Positions 1 through 12,752 of a DNA stretch of 64,000 bases are shown here, in pieces; position 1 is the stretch's first letter, and each line of letters begins with the position of its first letter. The notes below the pieces were generated by a model that was given only the letters and a program-made list of their open reading frames with translations, ran no database searches and had not been told where the DNA came from. This DNA is from Magnolia sinica (taxonomy: Eukaryota; Streptophyta; Magnoliopsida; Magnoliales; Magnoliaceae): assembly GCF_029962835.1 (NCBI RefSeq), contig NC_080577.1:27944501-28008500 (forward strand). The letters are read 5' to 3'. Position numbers and translations under genes: made by a program.

Positions 1-640
1 TTCGAATCATTTTAGGATTAGAGACCAAAAATCAGGTGCACCTAAAGCTCAAGGCGGCTATACAAAAGGGAAAACTAGGGTAAGAGTTCCCTACCGTTGA
101 AACCTTCCTAGGCTCCACCTTAATATTTATATGCCTGATATGAAACTTGTGGCGATAACGTGGGTCTCTCAAGCTGAGGAAACGTCCCCTATATCGAACA
201 CACGCGTGGCACGTGCGGGAGTGTGAGCCTCTCAAGCTGAGGAAAGGTCCCCTATATCGAACACCCGCGTGGCACATGCGGGAGTGGCATAGGACGCGGA
301 TTGTGTAGTGACACCTCATATAAGGAATCGGATTATCCAGATTTCGACCTTCTTCGATTACCATTCCCCATTGCTAGGTCCATGCTAGGCTCGAACTGGC
401 TCAGGCCAGACTTAGTCCATTGCGAGCTTCCAGCAGCACTAGCATTTGTAGGGCTCAAGATGTATTCAGGTCATTCCAAATTTGTGGGGCCTACAATGTA
501 TTCATCAGGTCATTCAATCATAACAACAAATCTTATTCTGGGCAATTTCTCAGCTTGGGAATTTCTTGAGAGAGATTCAAATTTTTAGATTTTTCTTGGA
601 AATCTCATCAAATTTAAAACATTTATTATAAACTTAAAAT
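1..640. other. Intergenic repeat-derived DNA, no gene seen
   Basis: No convincing coding region. The first 120 bases resemble the middle of the GGCCCACC MITE family seen throughout the window (phrases such as 'gagaccaaaaatcagg' and 'gttgaaaccttcc'). The rest holds a two-copy tandem duplication, listed separately. Short open frames on both strands here look like chance. Confidence 0.4.
165..286. repeat. Two-copy tandem duplication, 63-bp period
   Basis: A GC-richer unit of 59 bases occurs twice, at 165-223 and 228-286, differing at only a few positions. The shared core reads ctcaagctgaggaaa and, further on, cctatatcgaacac then gcgtggcac. It looks like a local duplication inside an old repeat. 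No function is apparent. Confidence 0.85.
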
Positions 641-3600
641 TTAAGTACATACATACAACCAAAATCCCTTGAGGATTTTACTATTTTTGGAGTTAATATT
701 GCAATATTTAAGAATATGCTTATATTTTAAAAATCTTACAATAATATTATTTGTGTATTTTTTCATGGTATTATTTGTCACCCTACATCTAATCGGACAT
801 GGATTGCCTGCAACAGGAAGATAGGTTGGGCCCACCATGATGTTTGTGAGAAATTCATCCTGTCTATCCGTTTTTCTGGATTATGTCATGACATGGGCTC
901 AAAATGAGGTAGTTTTCAAACTCAAGAGGGCCACACAAGGAAAAAGTGGGTGGAGAAATGCCTACCACTGAAACCTCCCTGGGTTCCACTGTGATGTTTA
1001 TATGCCATCCATACAATTCATAAGGTCATTCCTTATCATACTCTGAAATTTGGAACTTCAGTACAGTTCTCATGATCCCAAGTTTTATAACATAAACTAT
1101 TTTTTCATGCATTCATTCATCTCAAATCATCATTTGTTCAAACCAATCTACAATTAAATCATCCAAAATATAAAAATTAAACTTAAACTTAAAAATTAAA
1201 CTTTATGAATCTAAATCCAACTAACTACTACTATTAATCCCCTCTCATAACTCCTCACTTCAAGTTTATTATAATTTCAAAATAAAATAAATTATCTATA
1301 GACCAAGCTCTAATGGAAATAGTTGTTCAAATATTCTCCTTTCACAATTCATCTTTTGTCCTAGAAACCTATAAGATGTTATCAAATTGAATGAGCTACA
1401 AACCTAGTGAGATCATATCTATCACAGTTAAATTCCAAAAGAGGTACCAAACAAACAATTCGATAACAAACAAACAAGATGTCGTCGAAATAAGGTTACA
1501 AATGTAATTCATACCCAGATGTCATGAATGAATCATGAAGCTATAATGTCATGAATGCAATAGTGCTTGCAATGTATATTCCATCATGATGTAAAATTCA
1601 TATTCATGGATGATAAAATATTAATGGTTAAGATGGACTTTTGTTTATATAATGATGATGTAAGGTCGTCTAGATTAAAATCGAATGTTTGGATGGTCAG
1701 CCTATGCAAAGTCTTCTCGATGGTTTAGATTGATGGTTAATAAAGTATATTGATATAATATACACATACACATATGTATATTCAAGTTTCACGATAGTAT
1801 GTATGTGAGTCTAAGGGTGTTTACATGTGTGTTCATCTAAACATCTCTTAAAGATGAAATTTCTACTCCATAATTTACACACATGTGAAAGAGCACTACC
1901 TACTCATGTGTGAAATTCTTTGAATTGTTACATTCTACCTACTTTAAAAAATAATAATAATAAATAAATAAATAAATTGTCTTCGAAATTTAACATACCT
2001 AATGATCAAACAAATGTAGGTATACATGTGCATTCTTTCATCTATATCTTTTTTTTTTTTTTTTTTTTTTTTTGAAAAATCTAATTGTCATAATACCTAT
2101 GTGGATGAGTCCTCGTGGACTTACTTGTGTGCTGAATTTTCGGGATATAACACACACACCACATGTGTACTTTGAATGCGGACGTGTGTCAACCTTTTAC
2201 AATGGTCCATTTTTCTCATTAGCATGTAGGCCACCTGATAAGATTGTTTACACCTGATTTGATCACGCCTAATCTGATGGCTAGTAAGCCAACACGTGGT
2301 GACACCACTGGATGAAAGATTTAGACGAGATCCTCACAACTGATGCGACTGGTAGGAGAAAATTATAAAGCACCAAGAACATTGTTGCCACGAGACAAGT
2401 GTCACTGCACCTTAAGAAAAAGCTATTGTGTGACATGTGGCAATACACGAGAGGCCATATATTTTATAGTGGCCTAGAAAAGAAGTCATAGCTGTTATTT
2501 TATCTGGTAATGATACTTCTCATGACACAGCAAAAGACGAGTGGATACGCACATGTCAAGCCATAATTGGAGAGCTCTAATACACACGATTAGCTAAGGC
2601 GGTGATCAATAGAGACACACGCTACAATGTGGTTGGATAAGAGCATCCGAAAGCAAGTTGATTACTTAGAATTACGATGGCATCTCTCAAGATAGAAATA
2701 CGATCAGTTATGGTTGCTTGATGACCGATTGATTTGAAGAAAATCTCATTAACTCATTTTGAATTAAAAGTGTAATCGGCCATATCTTTTAATCAATTAA
2801 GAGAAGATTCTGAAGGTTGATTCTAATACATGTTCTAGCAAATTGCCTTACACATTTACAAAATCAGAAGAGCTCGGGGCCTACACCACTCTAATTCAAC
2901 ACAACACCACTTCTTTCAACTCAACACAACTTATCCTTCGCTTGCTATTAACACTTATCATTATCATTATTATTTCAATATAACTCATTTGCTGCCAAGC
3001 CAACAAAATGCTGCAAAATTTCAGCCCGAATGAAATAAGTTAAAATTAGTTAACTAGGTACCCCTACATTTGTGACTACATCATTAGACCTATAAAGTTC
3101 TCTAGGTCTCGAATGGATGGCTAGCGGGCCCATCTTGCCACATGCCTAGAGATTCTTTTTGACCATGTCACCATGAAGTTTGACTAAGTTACGAATAGGT
3201 TGTTGTTTAACTACAATTGCCTCACCGTGAAACCCAGTTGAGCGATGAACATGTGATTTTCCATGACATCTTGCCCACAGATTCACGATCTAAGCAATGA
3301 ATAGATAGTCATTCACCAACTATCTGACAAACCTTCACCCATGAAGTAACATGGCTAGGTGCTGATGGTTGATCATTTAAACAACAATCGACTTACCCAC
3401 AAAAGTCAGTTGGGTGGAGTAACAGACCTCACCACAAAACTTTGTTGCACGGCAAATGGACAGTAAAAAATTTCATTCACATTGGCTGTCTTGCCATAGA
3501 ATCTGGTCATACGCAACGAACATATAGTTACCACAACAATTGTCTAGCCACGAAGTAAGTCGAGGGGACAAACAAACATCCACTCCTCGTGAACCATGAT

Positions 3601-5300
3601 TGTATCGTATAATGAAATTCAACCTGCGATGATGAACAGATTTTTGTTCCCAACGACTGTCCAACCATAAAGCTAGTTATGCAAGTGGTTTAATTATTGG
3701 GCCTGATGACTTTCTTGCAATGAACAAACTATTGTTTCCAACTACTATCTTGTTATGAATAGATTGTCATTAGTTATCATTTTTTCCTTTTATAATTTTT
3801 TTTTTTCTTTCCAGCTATGTATAAATAAAACTTAATTAATTATCTTTGGTTTAGTTTATTCTTTTAAATTATATTATTCTCCACACACAGTACTAATGTT
3901 AAACTTGTTACATTACCAACAGGAGATGTCATCCCCATTACTCATATCAGCTTGATTTTTTATTTTTTATTTTGTCTCCAAATTTGGTTGTTTATGATGT
4001 CCTTTGTGTTTCTAATTTTCTTTTTTAACCTCGTGTCCACAAAAAGTTTAAATTGTGTTTTCATTCTTTCTAACCTTTTGTGATTTTTCAAGACTTGTCT
4101 TCCAGGAAGTTAATTGGAGTGGGTGAAATACAAGACAGACTCTACCACTACCTTCTACATCCCACCATCACTCCATCAGCCATGCCCGCTACTTAGTCTA
4201 CAAGCTCCAACCTTTAGCATATGTGTCTTGGTCACTTGTGTACAACTTGTTTATCATACATATCATCTATTTCAAGTACTCTTTGTAATGTCTGTTAAAG
4301 GGTTAAGCAAATTTGTCATATGTTTCCATTAAGTTGCAATCAAAGCACGCATCTTTTGATTTGGTTCACTGTGAGATTTGGGGTTGCAAATGACTCGGGG
4401 TTTTGGTGCATATTCATATATATGCATACATATACACTTGTATTCATCCAAACATATATGCATAAATATATTCAATGAACCATACATTTATGCATGCATG
4501 CATCCATTAATCTATGCAAGGTGTGATCGATCTATTTAGTTTTAACCCTTGATTTATGAAAGTGGTAATTATATGTCTTATATGTGTGTGTGTGTGTGTG
4601 TGTACTCTCACCACCCATTCAATCATAAACAAGCTCAAATTTAATCGTTGAACATACACCCAACATACCCAATCATGACCTATGATCCATGTATTAAAAC
4701 CACCCAATTAAGACATTATATTTACACTAAAAAACTGCCAAAATAAGATTCCTCACTTGTACACCTTATCAGTCCATTTTAAACCATCCAAATTTAAGCT
4801 AAACTAACCCATAGCAAACCTATAAAGTTTTAGATCAACCTGCCTTCATTTGACCTATGATTCTCACCATAGACTTATATCACTAATGGCCATTAACCAC
4901 ATACTTTAGATTGCACCTTTGAGACATATGATAACATACCTAAATCATATAAAACAACATAACCAAGAAGTTAGACCAATCCCTCAATTCTTACCTTTAA
5001 TTGATGTGTACGAATCTTCCAACTATATCATTGATTTTAAGCTACTCATTTATCAATCTGCACATCTGCTTATATATGTGAACATTCAAATACTTAATTA
5101 GCCTTGGATCTAGTTATTTAACTATATATGTCACCATCAGACCATTCCATCATAGCGAACTTGCCCTAAGACCATGTAAACCATACTTACACTCGTTCAT
5201 CTATGATTCTAAACCATCCACCATATTTTTTACCCGTGTGATTATTTTTCTCTGTTAAATTCTAAATCTAAGAAATTCCATGGTGAATATATCCACTGAT
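641..5300. other. AT-rich intergenic stretch, no gene recognised
   Basis: This 4.7-kb block has no coding region I can support; its open frames are short and low-complexity. It contains a degenerate half-copy of the GGCCCACC MITE family at about 816-1030, a poly-T run at 2049-2073 and a short GT run near 4583-4604. The block at 2270-3000 has the look of an old LTR (TE-like AT-rich end, runs of 'caacacaac'), but no paired terminus or target duplication was found, so it stays unclassified. Confidence 0.4.
816..1030. mobile_element. Degenerate half-copy of the GGCCCACC MITE family
   Basis: Starts with ttgggcccaccatgatg and continues with family phrases in the usual order: a 'ctatccgtttttctgga' segment, a 'gggctcaaaatgaggtag' segment, a 'gccacacaaggaaa' segment and 'gaaacctccctgggttcc'. 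The opposite end with the inverted terminal segment is missing, so this is a truncated copy. The preceding 'catggattgcctgc' recalls the extended terminus of intact copies. Confidence 0.6.
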
Positions 5301-5573
5301 GTCCCAAGATTTGAATCTTCTTTATTTTTGGACTTGTTCCCTAAAATTATTTGAAAAAATGAGTGGACGGTGTTGATCTACAATACATACATTGGGGTCC
5401 ACATAGCACCGAAAATACCTAAAATGGGAAAGAGAAAACCGACATGGATTGCCTATTGACTCTGCTACCAGTGAGTTGCTATTGGTTGATGCTCTGTGGG
5501 CTCCACCATGACATATGTGTTGAATCCATGCAATTTGGATCATTCTAGGGCATGAGCCCAAAAAATGAAGCAA
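5300..5573. mobile_element. Fragments of two GGCCCACC MITE copies
   Basis: The end of one copy (5340-5420, 'gagtggacggtgttgat' to 'ggggtccacatagcacc') is followed by the start of another (5490-5570, 'tgctctgtgggctccaccatg'), directly before the fuller copy at 5574. The region therefore accumulated several insertions of one family. No target duplication is readable for the fragments. Confidence 0.55.
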
Positions 5574-6050
5574 CAAGGTGGCTATTGGACGGTGCTTTGT
5601 GGGCCCCACCATGATGTGTGTTTTATCCATATCACCCATCTATTTTGGATAATTATTTTAGGGCCTAGGACAAAAAAAAGAAAAAAAGAAAAAAAAAAGG
5701 AGGTAGATTCAGGTCTTAGGTGGACTGCACCACATGAAAATAGTGATAATTGAACACTCACAATTGAAAACATCCTAGGGCCCATTTTAAGGATTATTTG
5801 CCGTCAAACATATTTACTAAGTCACAAAGACTAGGATTAAGGAAAACAAAAATATCAGAATGATTTAAAACTCATGTGGCCCCCAAGAAGTTTTTAATTG
5901 TGGACATTAAATCACCACTGCTTCCTGTGGTGTGGTCTACCTGACATTTGGATTTATCTTAGTTTTGGGATAACGCCCTAAAATGAGTTGAAAATATGGA
6001 TGGACAGTGTTGATATACAATTGGTACATTAAGGTGGGCCCCATGTTCAA
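5574..6050. mobile_element. GGCCCACC-family MITE, near full length
   Basis: A foldback-type element of about 475 bp. The left end reads gggccccaccatgatgtgtg then an 'atccatatcacccatc' segment. The right end, read in reverse complement, gives the same order (ggggcccaccttaatgtacc). The internal body has the usual family phrases ('gtggactgcaccac', 'gcttcctgtggtgtgg'). The terminal extension and target duplication seen in the 17-kb copies are not recognisable here. Confidence 0.65.
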
Positions 6051-6167
6051 GGCAACATCGTGTTGGATGAGATACGAGCTGCACCTAATCCATGTCCCTC
6101 TCTGGACAGAACTACCAGCAAATTACAACCAATTGGTTTGACATTTGAATGATGTATCTGGCCCCAC

Positions 6168-6600
6168 TGCACGTAGGGCCTACCATGATGGTTAGGAAAA
6201 ATCTACTCCTTCCATCCATTTTGGCAGATCATGTAAAAACATGGGACCAAAAATCAGGCATATATGAAACTTAAGTGGGCCACAAAAGGGGGCTGCCTAC
6301 TGTTCAAAATATTTTGGGCTCGACCTTCATGTTTATAAGCAATTCAAACCGTTCAAAAAGTGTATCAACCCTTCATAAGGTCATTAACACTACGATGAAT
6401 TGAAAGAATAAAAATATTAGCCTGATCCAAAGCTTATGCAGCCCTACAAATGTTTCAATAGCGAGCTTGTGTCATGTGGTTCACTTGAACTTGGGATCTA
6501 CCTCATTTTTGGCTCATACCATAAAATGATTTGGAAAAACTTATGACCTGGGTGAATTTCTCGCAAACACCATAGTAGGCCCCACCTAGCTTGGGATCCC
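6168..6600. mobile_element. GGCCCACC-family MITE, diverged copy
   Basis: The left end is gggcctaccatgatgg with a 'ttccatccattttggcagatcatg' type segment. The right end, inverted, gives ggggcctactatggtg. The body carries 'gtgggccacaaaagg' and 'catgtggttcacttg', the positions normally occupied by the 'gtggaccacaccacagg' motifs. Diverged from other copies, so probably older. Confidence 0.55.
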
Positions 6601-7080
6601 TGAACATTAATCGCCACTATATGCTAGTTTACATGTTTTAAATGAAGGGTATTTTAGCCTTTTTCAAAATACAGTTTTAAAACGCCATTCAATTGCAACT
6701 GCATATGGCGTCAGGCTTAAATAACTTAAAAGTAGGTAGTTTTTCATAAATAAATAAAAAGGTAAGCAAGTTTTAGTAAATAACTCTAAATATAAATTAC
6801 CAATTTCTTATTCACTAATTGGATAACTATGATGGTGCAATTAAAGTGACTTTCGGGCAGGGATGGCAATCAAAGGTGGCCCCACATGATCGAACATTCT
6901 ACTATAATCAATCTAGATCATCCATTTTCATAGCTATTGTTTAGTTGGTTATGATCACCTGATCAAGTGACTTTTGAAAGATGCACAATCAAAGGTGCCC
7001 ACAAATGACAGATGGTTTAGATCAATGATTTGCACATTCTCCAATCTAATCAATATGAACCATCCATTCTTCTAGCAAAG
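6601..7080. other. Intergenic, no gene seen
   Basis: AT-rich DNA. The phrase 'gcaatcaaaggtg' recurs here near 6868 and 6988 and again near 18,209, hinting at another dispersed repeat, but no ends could be defined. No coding signal. Confidence 0.35.
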
Positions 7081-7975
7081 GAAGCGGATTGGGAAGCGGA
7101 TTGCGTATGAGTAACTCAGTACCCTTAGCGCACTAAGTAAACTCAGTGGGGTCTACTGTTATTTATTTATTTTATCCACTCCGTTCACCGGTATTAACAG
7201 ATAATTTTAGGGCTTGATCCCAAAACGGAAGCATATCCAAAGCTTAAGTAGACCACACCACAGGAAACCATGTGATTGAACATCTATAGTTGAAAAATGA
7301 GAAATTGACCACCGTAAACGCCTGCTTTTACCCAGTGTCTTTTCTGAACCCTCCCAAACTTACTTTCCCATACTAAACTACGGACTCTTTCGTAGATGAA
7401 AATACCCCTTCTTTTCAAACCCATTTCTGTAACTAGTTTGCCTCCCTCCATCTCCACAAAAACCCCTTTCTCTGGACAAAATTACCCCTACCTTGGATTG
7501 CACCATCTCTCCACTTCTGCAAAAGCCCTTTATTTAGATAGAAATACCCTTGCATTGGATCACACCCTCTTCATACAACAACATTTTCTAGATTTTCTGA
7601 AAATGGTGCCTCCACAGAAGAAAGCATACACCACAAGTATATTTTAATAAATTGCCCTAAACCGAGTAAATTTTTTGTGGGCCATTGAAGTATTGGATCA
7701 AGCTTATATCTAGGTTTTTGGTTCATCCATGTATACATCATCCTATGAACATGATGGATGACAAATAAAACATCATTGTGGGGCCTAACAAGGTTTCAAC
7801 GGTGGAATCATTGTTTCCTGGGGTATGATCCACTTGATATTTGGATGCGCTACGATTTTTGGCTCAAACCCTTGAATTAGATGGAAAAACGGATGAACAT
7901 CATGGATAATACACATACATTCAAGGCGGGCCCAACTCAGTTAACTCAGTACGATAAGAGCATACTGAGCAATTT
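7081..7975. mobile_element. GGCCCACC-family MITE (ACTCAGT subfamily) with 350-bp interruption
   Basis: The left end starts ggaagcggattg and continues through 'gagtaactcagtac' to the common ggggtctactg segment. The right end, inverted, reads gggcccgc followed by the complement of 'aactcagttaactcagtacg', so the termini are extended inverted repeats. The family body is interrupted at about 7310-7660 by unrelated sequence that itself holds three diverged copies of a phrase near 'gaaaataccccttc'. The initial GGAAGCGGATTGG is written twice in a row. The element at 14,490-15,027 belongs to the same subfamily. Confidence 0.6.
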
Positions 7976-8147
7976 GATTTCCAATTTGCGAGAGTTCTCA
8001 GTCCATTTGACCTACTTCTCAGCAATATGCTCGAATCGTCACTAACATTCCCGGTGCATGATTGGTGAAATTGCCCAAGCAATTCATGAATTTGACAGAG
8101 AAATGATAAAAATATGACTAGGAACTTCCACAAATTCATGTAATGTA

Positions 8148-9061
8148 ATGGTAAATTTTATGAACTGTTCAGTCAATTTCATTAACTGCTCGGTCAACTT
8201 CACCGAAGTACTCGTTGAATTTCATGTGAAACTCGTTCAATTATGTGTTAGGCTCGTTCAATTTCATTTGAAGTTCATTCAAATTCATGTTAACCTCGCT
8301 GAATTTCATGTTAGCCTCGCTGAATGTCAAGTTAGCCTCGCTCAATTTCATTATAGGCTCGTTCAATTTCACGTTAGGCTGGTTCAATTTCATTTGAAGC
8401 TCGCTCAATATGATGTTAGCCTCGTTCAATATGATGTTAGCCTCACTCAATTTCATCTTAGCCTCACTCAATTTCAAGTTAGGCTTGTGAATTTCAAGCT
8501 TGCCTCATTCAATTTCCTTTGAGGGTCATTGAATTTCATGTTTGCCTTGTTGAATTTTATATTTTCCTTGCTCAATTTCATGTTTGCCTCGCTCATTTCA
8601 TGTTTGCCTCACTGAATTTCTAGTTTGCATCGCTGAATTTTCTTTGGTAATCGTTGAATTGTATCTTTACCTCGCTGAATTACACATTTGCCTCACTCAA
8701 TTTCCTGTTTGCCTCACTCAATTTCTAGTTTCCCTCGCTGAATTTCATGTTTGCCTCGCTTAATTTCCTTTTATGCTCATTCAATTTCCTGTTTGCCTAG
8801 CTAAATTTCATGTTTGTCTCACTGATTTTTCAGTTTGCCTCGCTAAATTTTCAGTTTCCCTCGTTGAATTTCATGTTTTCCTCTCTTAATTTCCAGTTTG
8901 CCTTGCTAAATTTTCAGTTTACCTCGTTGAATTTCTAGTTTGTCTTGCTCAATTTTTAGTTTCCCTCGCTGAATTTCCAGTTTGCCTCGCTCAATTTCCA
9001 ATTTTCCTCACTGAATTTTTAGTTTGCCTCGCTCAATTTCTAGTTTGCCTCACTCAATTTC
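8148..9061. repeat. 21-bp minisatellite array A
   Basis: Roughly 40 imperfect tandem copies of a 21-bp unit. The first ~350 bases are the variant with 'ctcgttcaatttcatgtta' character; later copies shift to 'tttgcctcgctcaatttc'. Because the unit is a multiple of three, long open frames appear on both strands (7-residue repeats such as LVQFHVR on plus and MKLSEAN on minus). These frames are explained by the repeat and are not evidence for a gene. All four arrays in the region have the same orientation. Confidence 0.9.
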
Positions 9062-9912
9062 AGTGATTCAAACCATTGATAATATAGGCCAAATGTAACT
9101 GGTCTATGGACCAATAGAAGTCGATAGTATATGCTCACCCCTGATACGCCGTGTATTTGTAACCTAAGACATTCAAACACTTCATCTGGCTTGGATGAAT
9201 AGTCAGGACGATTATCAAGCTATTTTACTACTCATGGAAGCTTGGGTGTAAATCAAGGGTGAATGTTCCTTCCTGGTTCAGCAGCTGTGGCCCACCTAAG
9301 TTTTGGACTAATTTTATAGAATTAGTGTCACCATGAAGTCACATATTTGATGAGAGGGTTGGATGTGTTGCACACATCAAATGGGCCCTACAACATCTCG
9401 GAAATTCTGTTAGCTTACGGTAGTGCCAATAGGTCAATACCCCTTGAACGTGCCCTTACATATTCTGACTTAAAGACCGATGAAGAAAAGGAAAGAAAAT
9501 TTTAGGGGATAGAGAGAAGAGTAAATTAAGGGATAAAGAGAAAAGTAAATTAGAGACCAGTGAAGAAAAAGAGAAGGGTTTATATTTTAAAATTTTAGAA
9601 CATAGGAAAAGAAAAGTTTATTATTTTAGAATGAGAGAGAAAATGGGGTTTACATTTTGATTTTTTGAAAAAGTTGATTGGCTAGGCTAGGCAAATGGTC
9701 TTTTAGAAAGCTATATCCAGGCTCGGCTTGCTTAAGAAATGAGCTCCAGATTTAAGCTTGAATCCAGTCCCTGAGCTCGATACTTCAGCCCAAGCGCATT
9801 CTAAAGTGAATCAGGCTTGAAAGCGCATCAGGCCAGCCTAGCCCATCTACAATCATTTCCTACTTTTTTGTTGAAAAATAAACAGTTATATCCAGGTGCC
9901 CACTTAAGTATA
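9062..9912. other. Unique spacer between minisatellite arrays A and B
   Basis: About 850 bp without the 21-bp unit and without a convincing ORF. It includes a purine-rich patch at 9478-9660 with a duplicated 'gagaagagtaaattaag / gagaaaagtaaattag' phrase, and a GC-richer patch at 9680-9860. No transposase-like coding sequence was seen. Confidence 0.4.
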
Positions 9913-11366
9913 TTTTGAATTTTCAGTTTGCTTGCTCAAATTCCAGCATGCCTCGTTGATTTTGTAGTTTGCCTCACTGAATTTTCAGTTTGCCTCGCTC
10001 AATTTTCAGCTTGCCTCACTCAATTTTCACCTTGCCTCGCTCAATTTTCAGTTTGTCTCACTCAATTTTCAATTTATCTCGCTCAATTTTCAGTTTTTCT
10101 TGCTCAATTTCTAGTTTTCCTCCCTGAATTTTTAGATTACCTCGCTAAATTTTCAGCTTACCCCGCTCAATTTTCAGTTTGCCTCGCTCAATTTCTAGTT
10201 TGCCTCGCTCAATTTTCAGTTTCCCTCGCTCAATTTCTAGTTCATCTCGTTGAATTTCTAGGTTGCCTTGCTCAATTTTCAGTTTATTTCACTCAATTTT
10301 CAGTTTGCCTCGCTCAATTTCTAGTTTGCCTCGCTCAATTTCTAGTTCACCTCGCTGAATTTTTAAGTTGCCTTACTCAATTATCAGCTTACCTCGCTCA
10401 ATTTTATGCTTCCCTCGCTGAATTTCTAATTTGCCTCGCTCAATTTTTAGTTTGCCTCGCTTATATTCTAGTTTGGCTCGCTCAATTTTCAGTTTGCCTT
10501 GCTGAATTTCTAGTTTGCCTTGCTGAATTTCTAGTTTTCCTCGCTCAATTTTATGTTTCCCTCGCTTGATTTCTAGTTTGCCTCACAGAATTTCTAGGTT
10601 TCTCGCTCAATTTTTAGCTTGCCTCGCTCAATTTTCAATTTGCCTCGCTGAATTTCTAGTTTGCCTCGCTCAGTTTCTAGTTTGCCTCACTGAATTTCTA
10701 GTTTGCCTCGCTCAATTTCATATTTCCCTCACTGAATTTCTAGTTTGCTTCATTGAATTTCTAAGTTGCCTTGCTCAATTTTCAGCTTGCCTTGCTCAAT
10801 TTTCAGTTTGCCTCACTCAGTTTTTAATTTGCCTTACTGAATTTCTAGTTTGCCTCGCTGAATTTTTATTTGCGTCGCTGAATTTCTAGGTTACCTTGCT
10901 TAATTTCTAGGTTGTCTCGCTCAATTTCCAGCTTACCTCGCTCAATTTTCAGTTTGCCTCACTCAATTTCATATTTCCCTCACTGAATTTCTAATTTGCC
11001 TCACACCTTCTCTCGCTCAATTTCCAGTTTCCCTTGCTGAATTTCCAGTTTGCCTCGCTCAATTTTCATGCTTCCCTCGCTCAAATTTCAGTTTCCCTCA
11101 CTGAATTTTCAGTTTGTCTTGCTCAATTTCTAGTTTTGCCTCGCTCATATTTTATGTTTCCCTCGCTCAATTTCCAATTTGCCTCGCTCAATTTTCTTTG
11201 ATCCTCGCTGAATTGCATGTTTGCCTCATTGAATTGTATGTTTGCCTCGCTCAATTTAATGTTTACCTCGATCAATTTGATGTTTGTCTCGCTTAATTTC
11301 ACTTGAGGCTTATTCGATTTCATCTGAAGCTCGCTTAAATTCATCAAGTGCTTGATTGTTTTCAAT
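9913..11366. repeat. 21-bp minisatellite array B (longest)
   Basis: About 69 tandem copies of the 21-bp unit with core ttgcctcgctcaattt and a variable tail (ttcagt, ctagt, catgt). Most units keep the exact 21-bp period, so plus-strand frames of 213 and 107 residues run through it as heptads such as LAQFSVC. Occasional 1-2 base indels end each frame. The last ~150 bases return to the 'atgtttgcctcgctcaat' and 'catctgaagctcgc' variants seen at the outer edges of arrays A and D. Confidence 0.92.
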
Positions 11367-11447
11367 TATGTCTGATTTTTTACACTATGATTCACTAAAT
11401 ATCTAGTGAACTTTATTTTTGATATATTTTGCAATTCATGTTTGTAG

Positions 11448-12150
11448 GTGATGATTTTTCTACTGGATTCCCAAACCCATCCTTTAAGGGTTCTCTGAAA
11501 TGGTGGTTTGACATAGTGAAGGGTGGATCTTTGATCTTTGATCATGTTTGTAATAGCAATGCCTTAAAGCAAGTATGTTGAATCTGAAAATATATCGGGA
11601 CTCGAAGTCCGCATCGGAACGTGCAAAGTTAGTAGGCGACATGAGCATTGTCTATACAGTTGCTAAGCAGCGGAAAAAACCATACGCCAAGGCCATTTTG
11701 TGTTATGAACGGGTAATGCATTTGTCACATAATATCAACCCTGACCATAATGTGTTCTATCATGTTTTTACTGATATATTATTTTATCAAACATGGACAG
11801 GTTTATGTACCCATGAACCATGATGATTTTCATTGGTTCTTAATGGTCATATATCCAAGAAAATGAGAGATCGTTATTATCGATAGTTTATACACAAATG
11901 CACTCCTAAAGTATAAGTAAAAGATCAAAGTGATGACTGAGGGGCTCCCCATTCTCTTCCATGTCACCGAAGACATCATTGCGCTTGAAGGGAAGATGTG
12001 GATCACCAAAGAAGATAAATCGGTGCCGAAGCAAAGCAATGGTTATGACTCAGTATATTCGTAATGAAATTCATCGATATATTGTGCAGTGGTCGCGCCT
12101 TGGTGGGAACAGACATGCAAAAATTTACTGCCGTTTAGAGGAAGTCGATA
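11448..12150 (+). pseudogene. Ulp1 (C48 SUMO-protease-like) domain relic
   Basis: I read a decayed, spliced coding sequence. Exon a (11,448-11,572) follows an acceptor TTTGTAG and ends before a GTATG donor. An exon-b frame near 11,580-11,710 ends before GTAATG. Exon c starts at 11,801 after acceptor GGACAG. Exon c has the Ulp1/C48 pattern: VPMN then HW (catalytic His codon 11,831), IIDSLY (catalytic Asp codon 11,882) and PKQSNGYD (oxyanion Gln codon 12,032). The Asp-Cys-Gly expected right after this Gln block is absent: the sequence reads Asp-Ser and then breaks frame. Stops occur at 11,864 (TGA) and shortly after the Asp motif (TAA). The last part (12,050-12,150) continues in a shifted frame. 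Ulp1-like domains are known as passengers or components of plant MULE and CACTA transposons, so a transposon origin is likely but inferred. A captured host desumoylase fragment is the alternative. Confidence 0.72.
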
Positions 12151-12295
12151 GCGTATGATTGTTTGTCTGTAACCTGTAAATGATACTTTTCGTAAGCATG
12201 GGAGGAAGAGGGAATTTTTGTCAAATGTTGAATTATATAGTGTTTGATATACCTTGTACAATTTATATTAAATGAAAATTTATAACCTGTAAATG

Positions 12296-12752
12296 TTCCC
12301 TCGCTAAATTTCCAGCTTGCCTCGCTCAATTTCCAGTTTTCCTCGCTCAATTTCTAGTTTTCCTCGCTCAATTTTCAGTTTACCTCGTTCAATTTTCAAT
12401 TTGCCTCACTAAATTTCTAGTTTCCCTCACTCAATTTAATTTCCAGTTTCCTTCGCTTAATTTCCAATTTTCCTCGCCCAAATTTCAATTTGTTTTGCTC
12501 AATTTCTAGTTTCCCTCGCTTAATTTCCAGTTTCCTTTACTCAATTTCTAGTTTGCCTCACTTAGTTTCCAGTTTCCCTCGCTCATTTTCTAGTTTTCCT
12601 CACTCAATTTCTATTTTGCCTTTCTCAATTTCCAATTTCCCTAGCTGAATTTCCAGTTTGCCTTGCTCAATTTCTAGTTTGCCTCGCTCAATTTCCAGTT
12701 TGCCTCACTCAATTTCATGTTAGCCTCGCTCAATTTCCTGTGAGGCTCATTG
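12296..12752. repeat. 21-bp minisatellite array C
   Basis: About 21 imperfect copies of the same unit as arrays A and B, in the same orientation, starting right after the Ulp1 relic. Many units carry 'agtttccctcgct' or 'agttttcctcgct'. Several have lost or gained bases, so no long frame survives. The last two units return to the 'catgttagcctcgctc' variant. Confidence 0.9.

Noticed and set aside
165..286. Short repeats with a spacer, considered as CRISPR-like
   Set aside because: Only two copies with a 4-base gap, in a plant nuclear genome; a simple tandem duplication.
7396..7647. 83-residue open frame considered as a small gene
   Set aside because: It lies within the interruption of a MITE and contains diverged internal repeats (gaaatacccc-type); no homology recognised.
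9928..10889. Long plus-strand open frames (213 and 107 residues) of hydrophobic heptads
   Set aside because: They are the consequence of a 21-bp minisatellite, the opposite strand is similarly open in places, and indels rather than stop codons end them. No start context or conserved domain.
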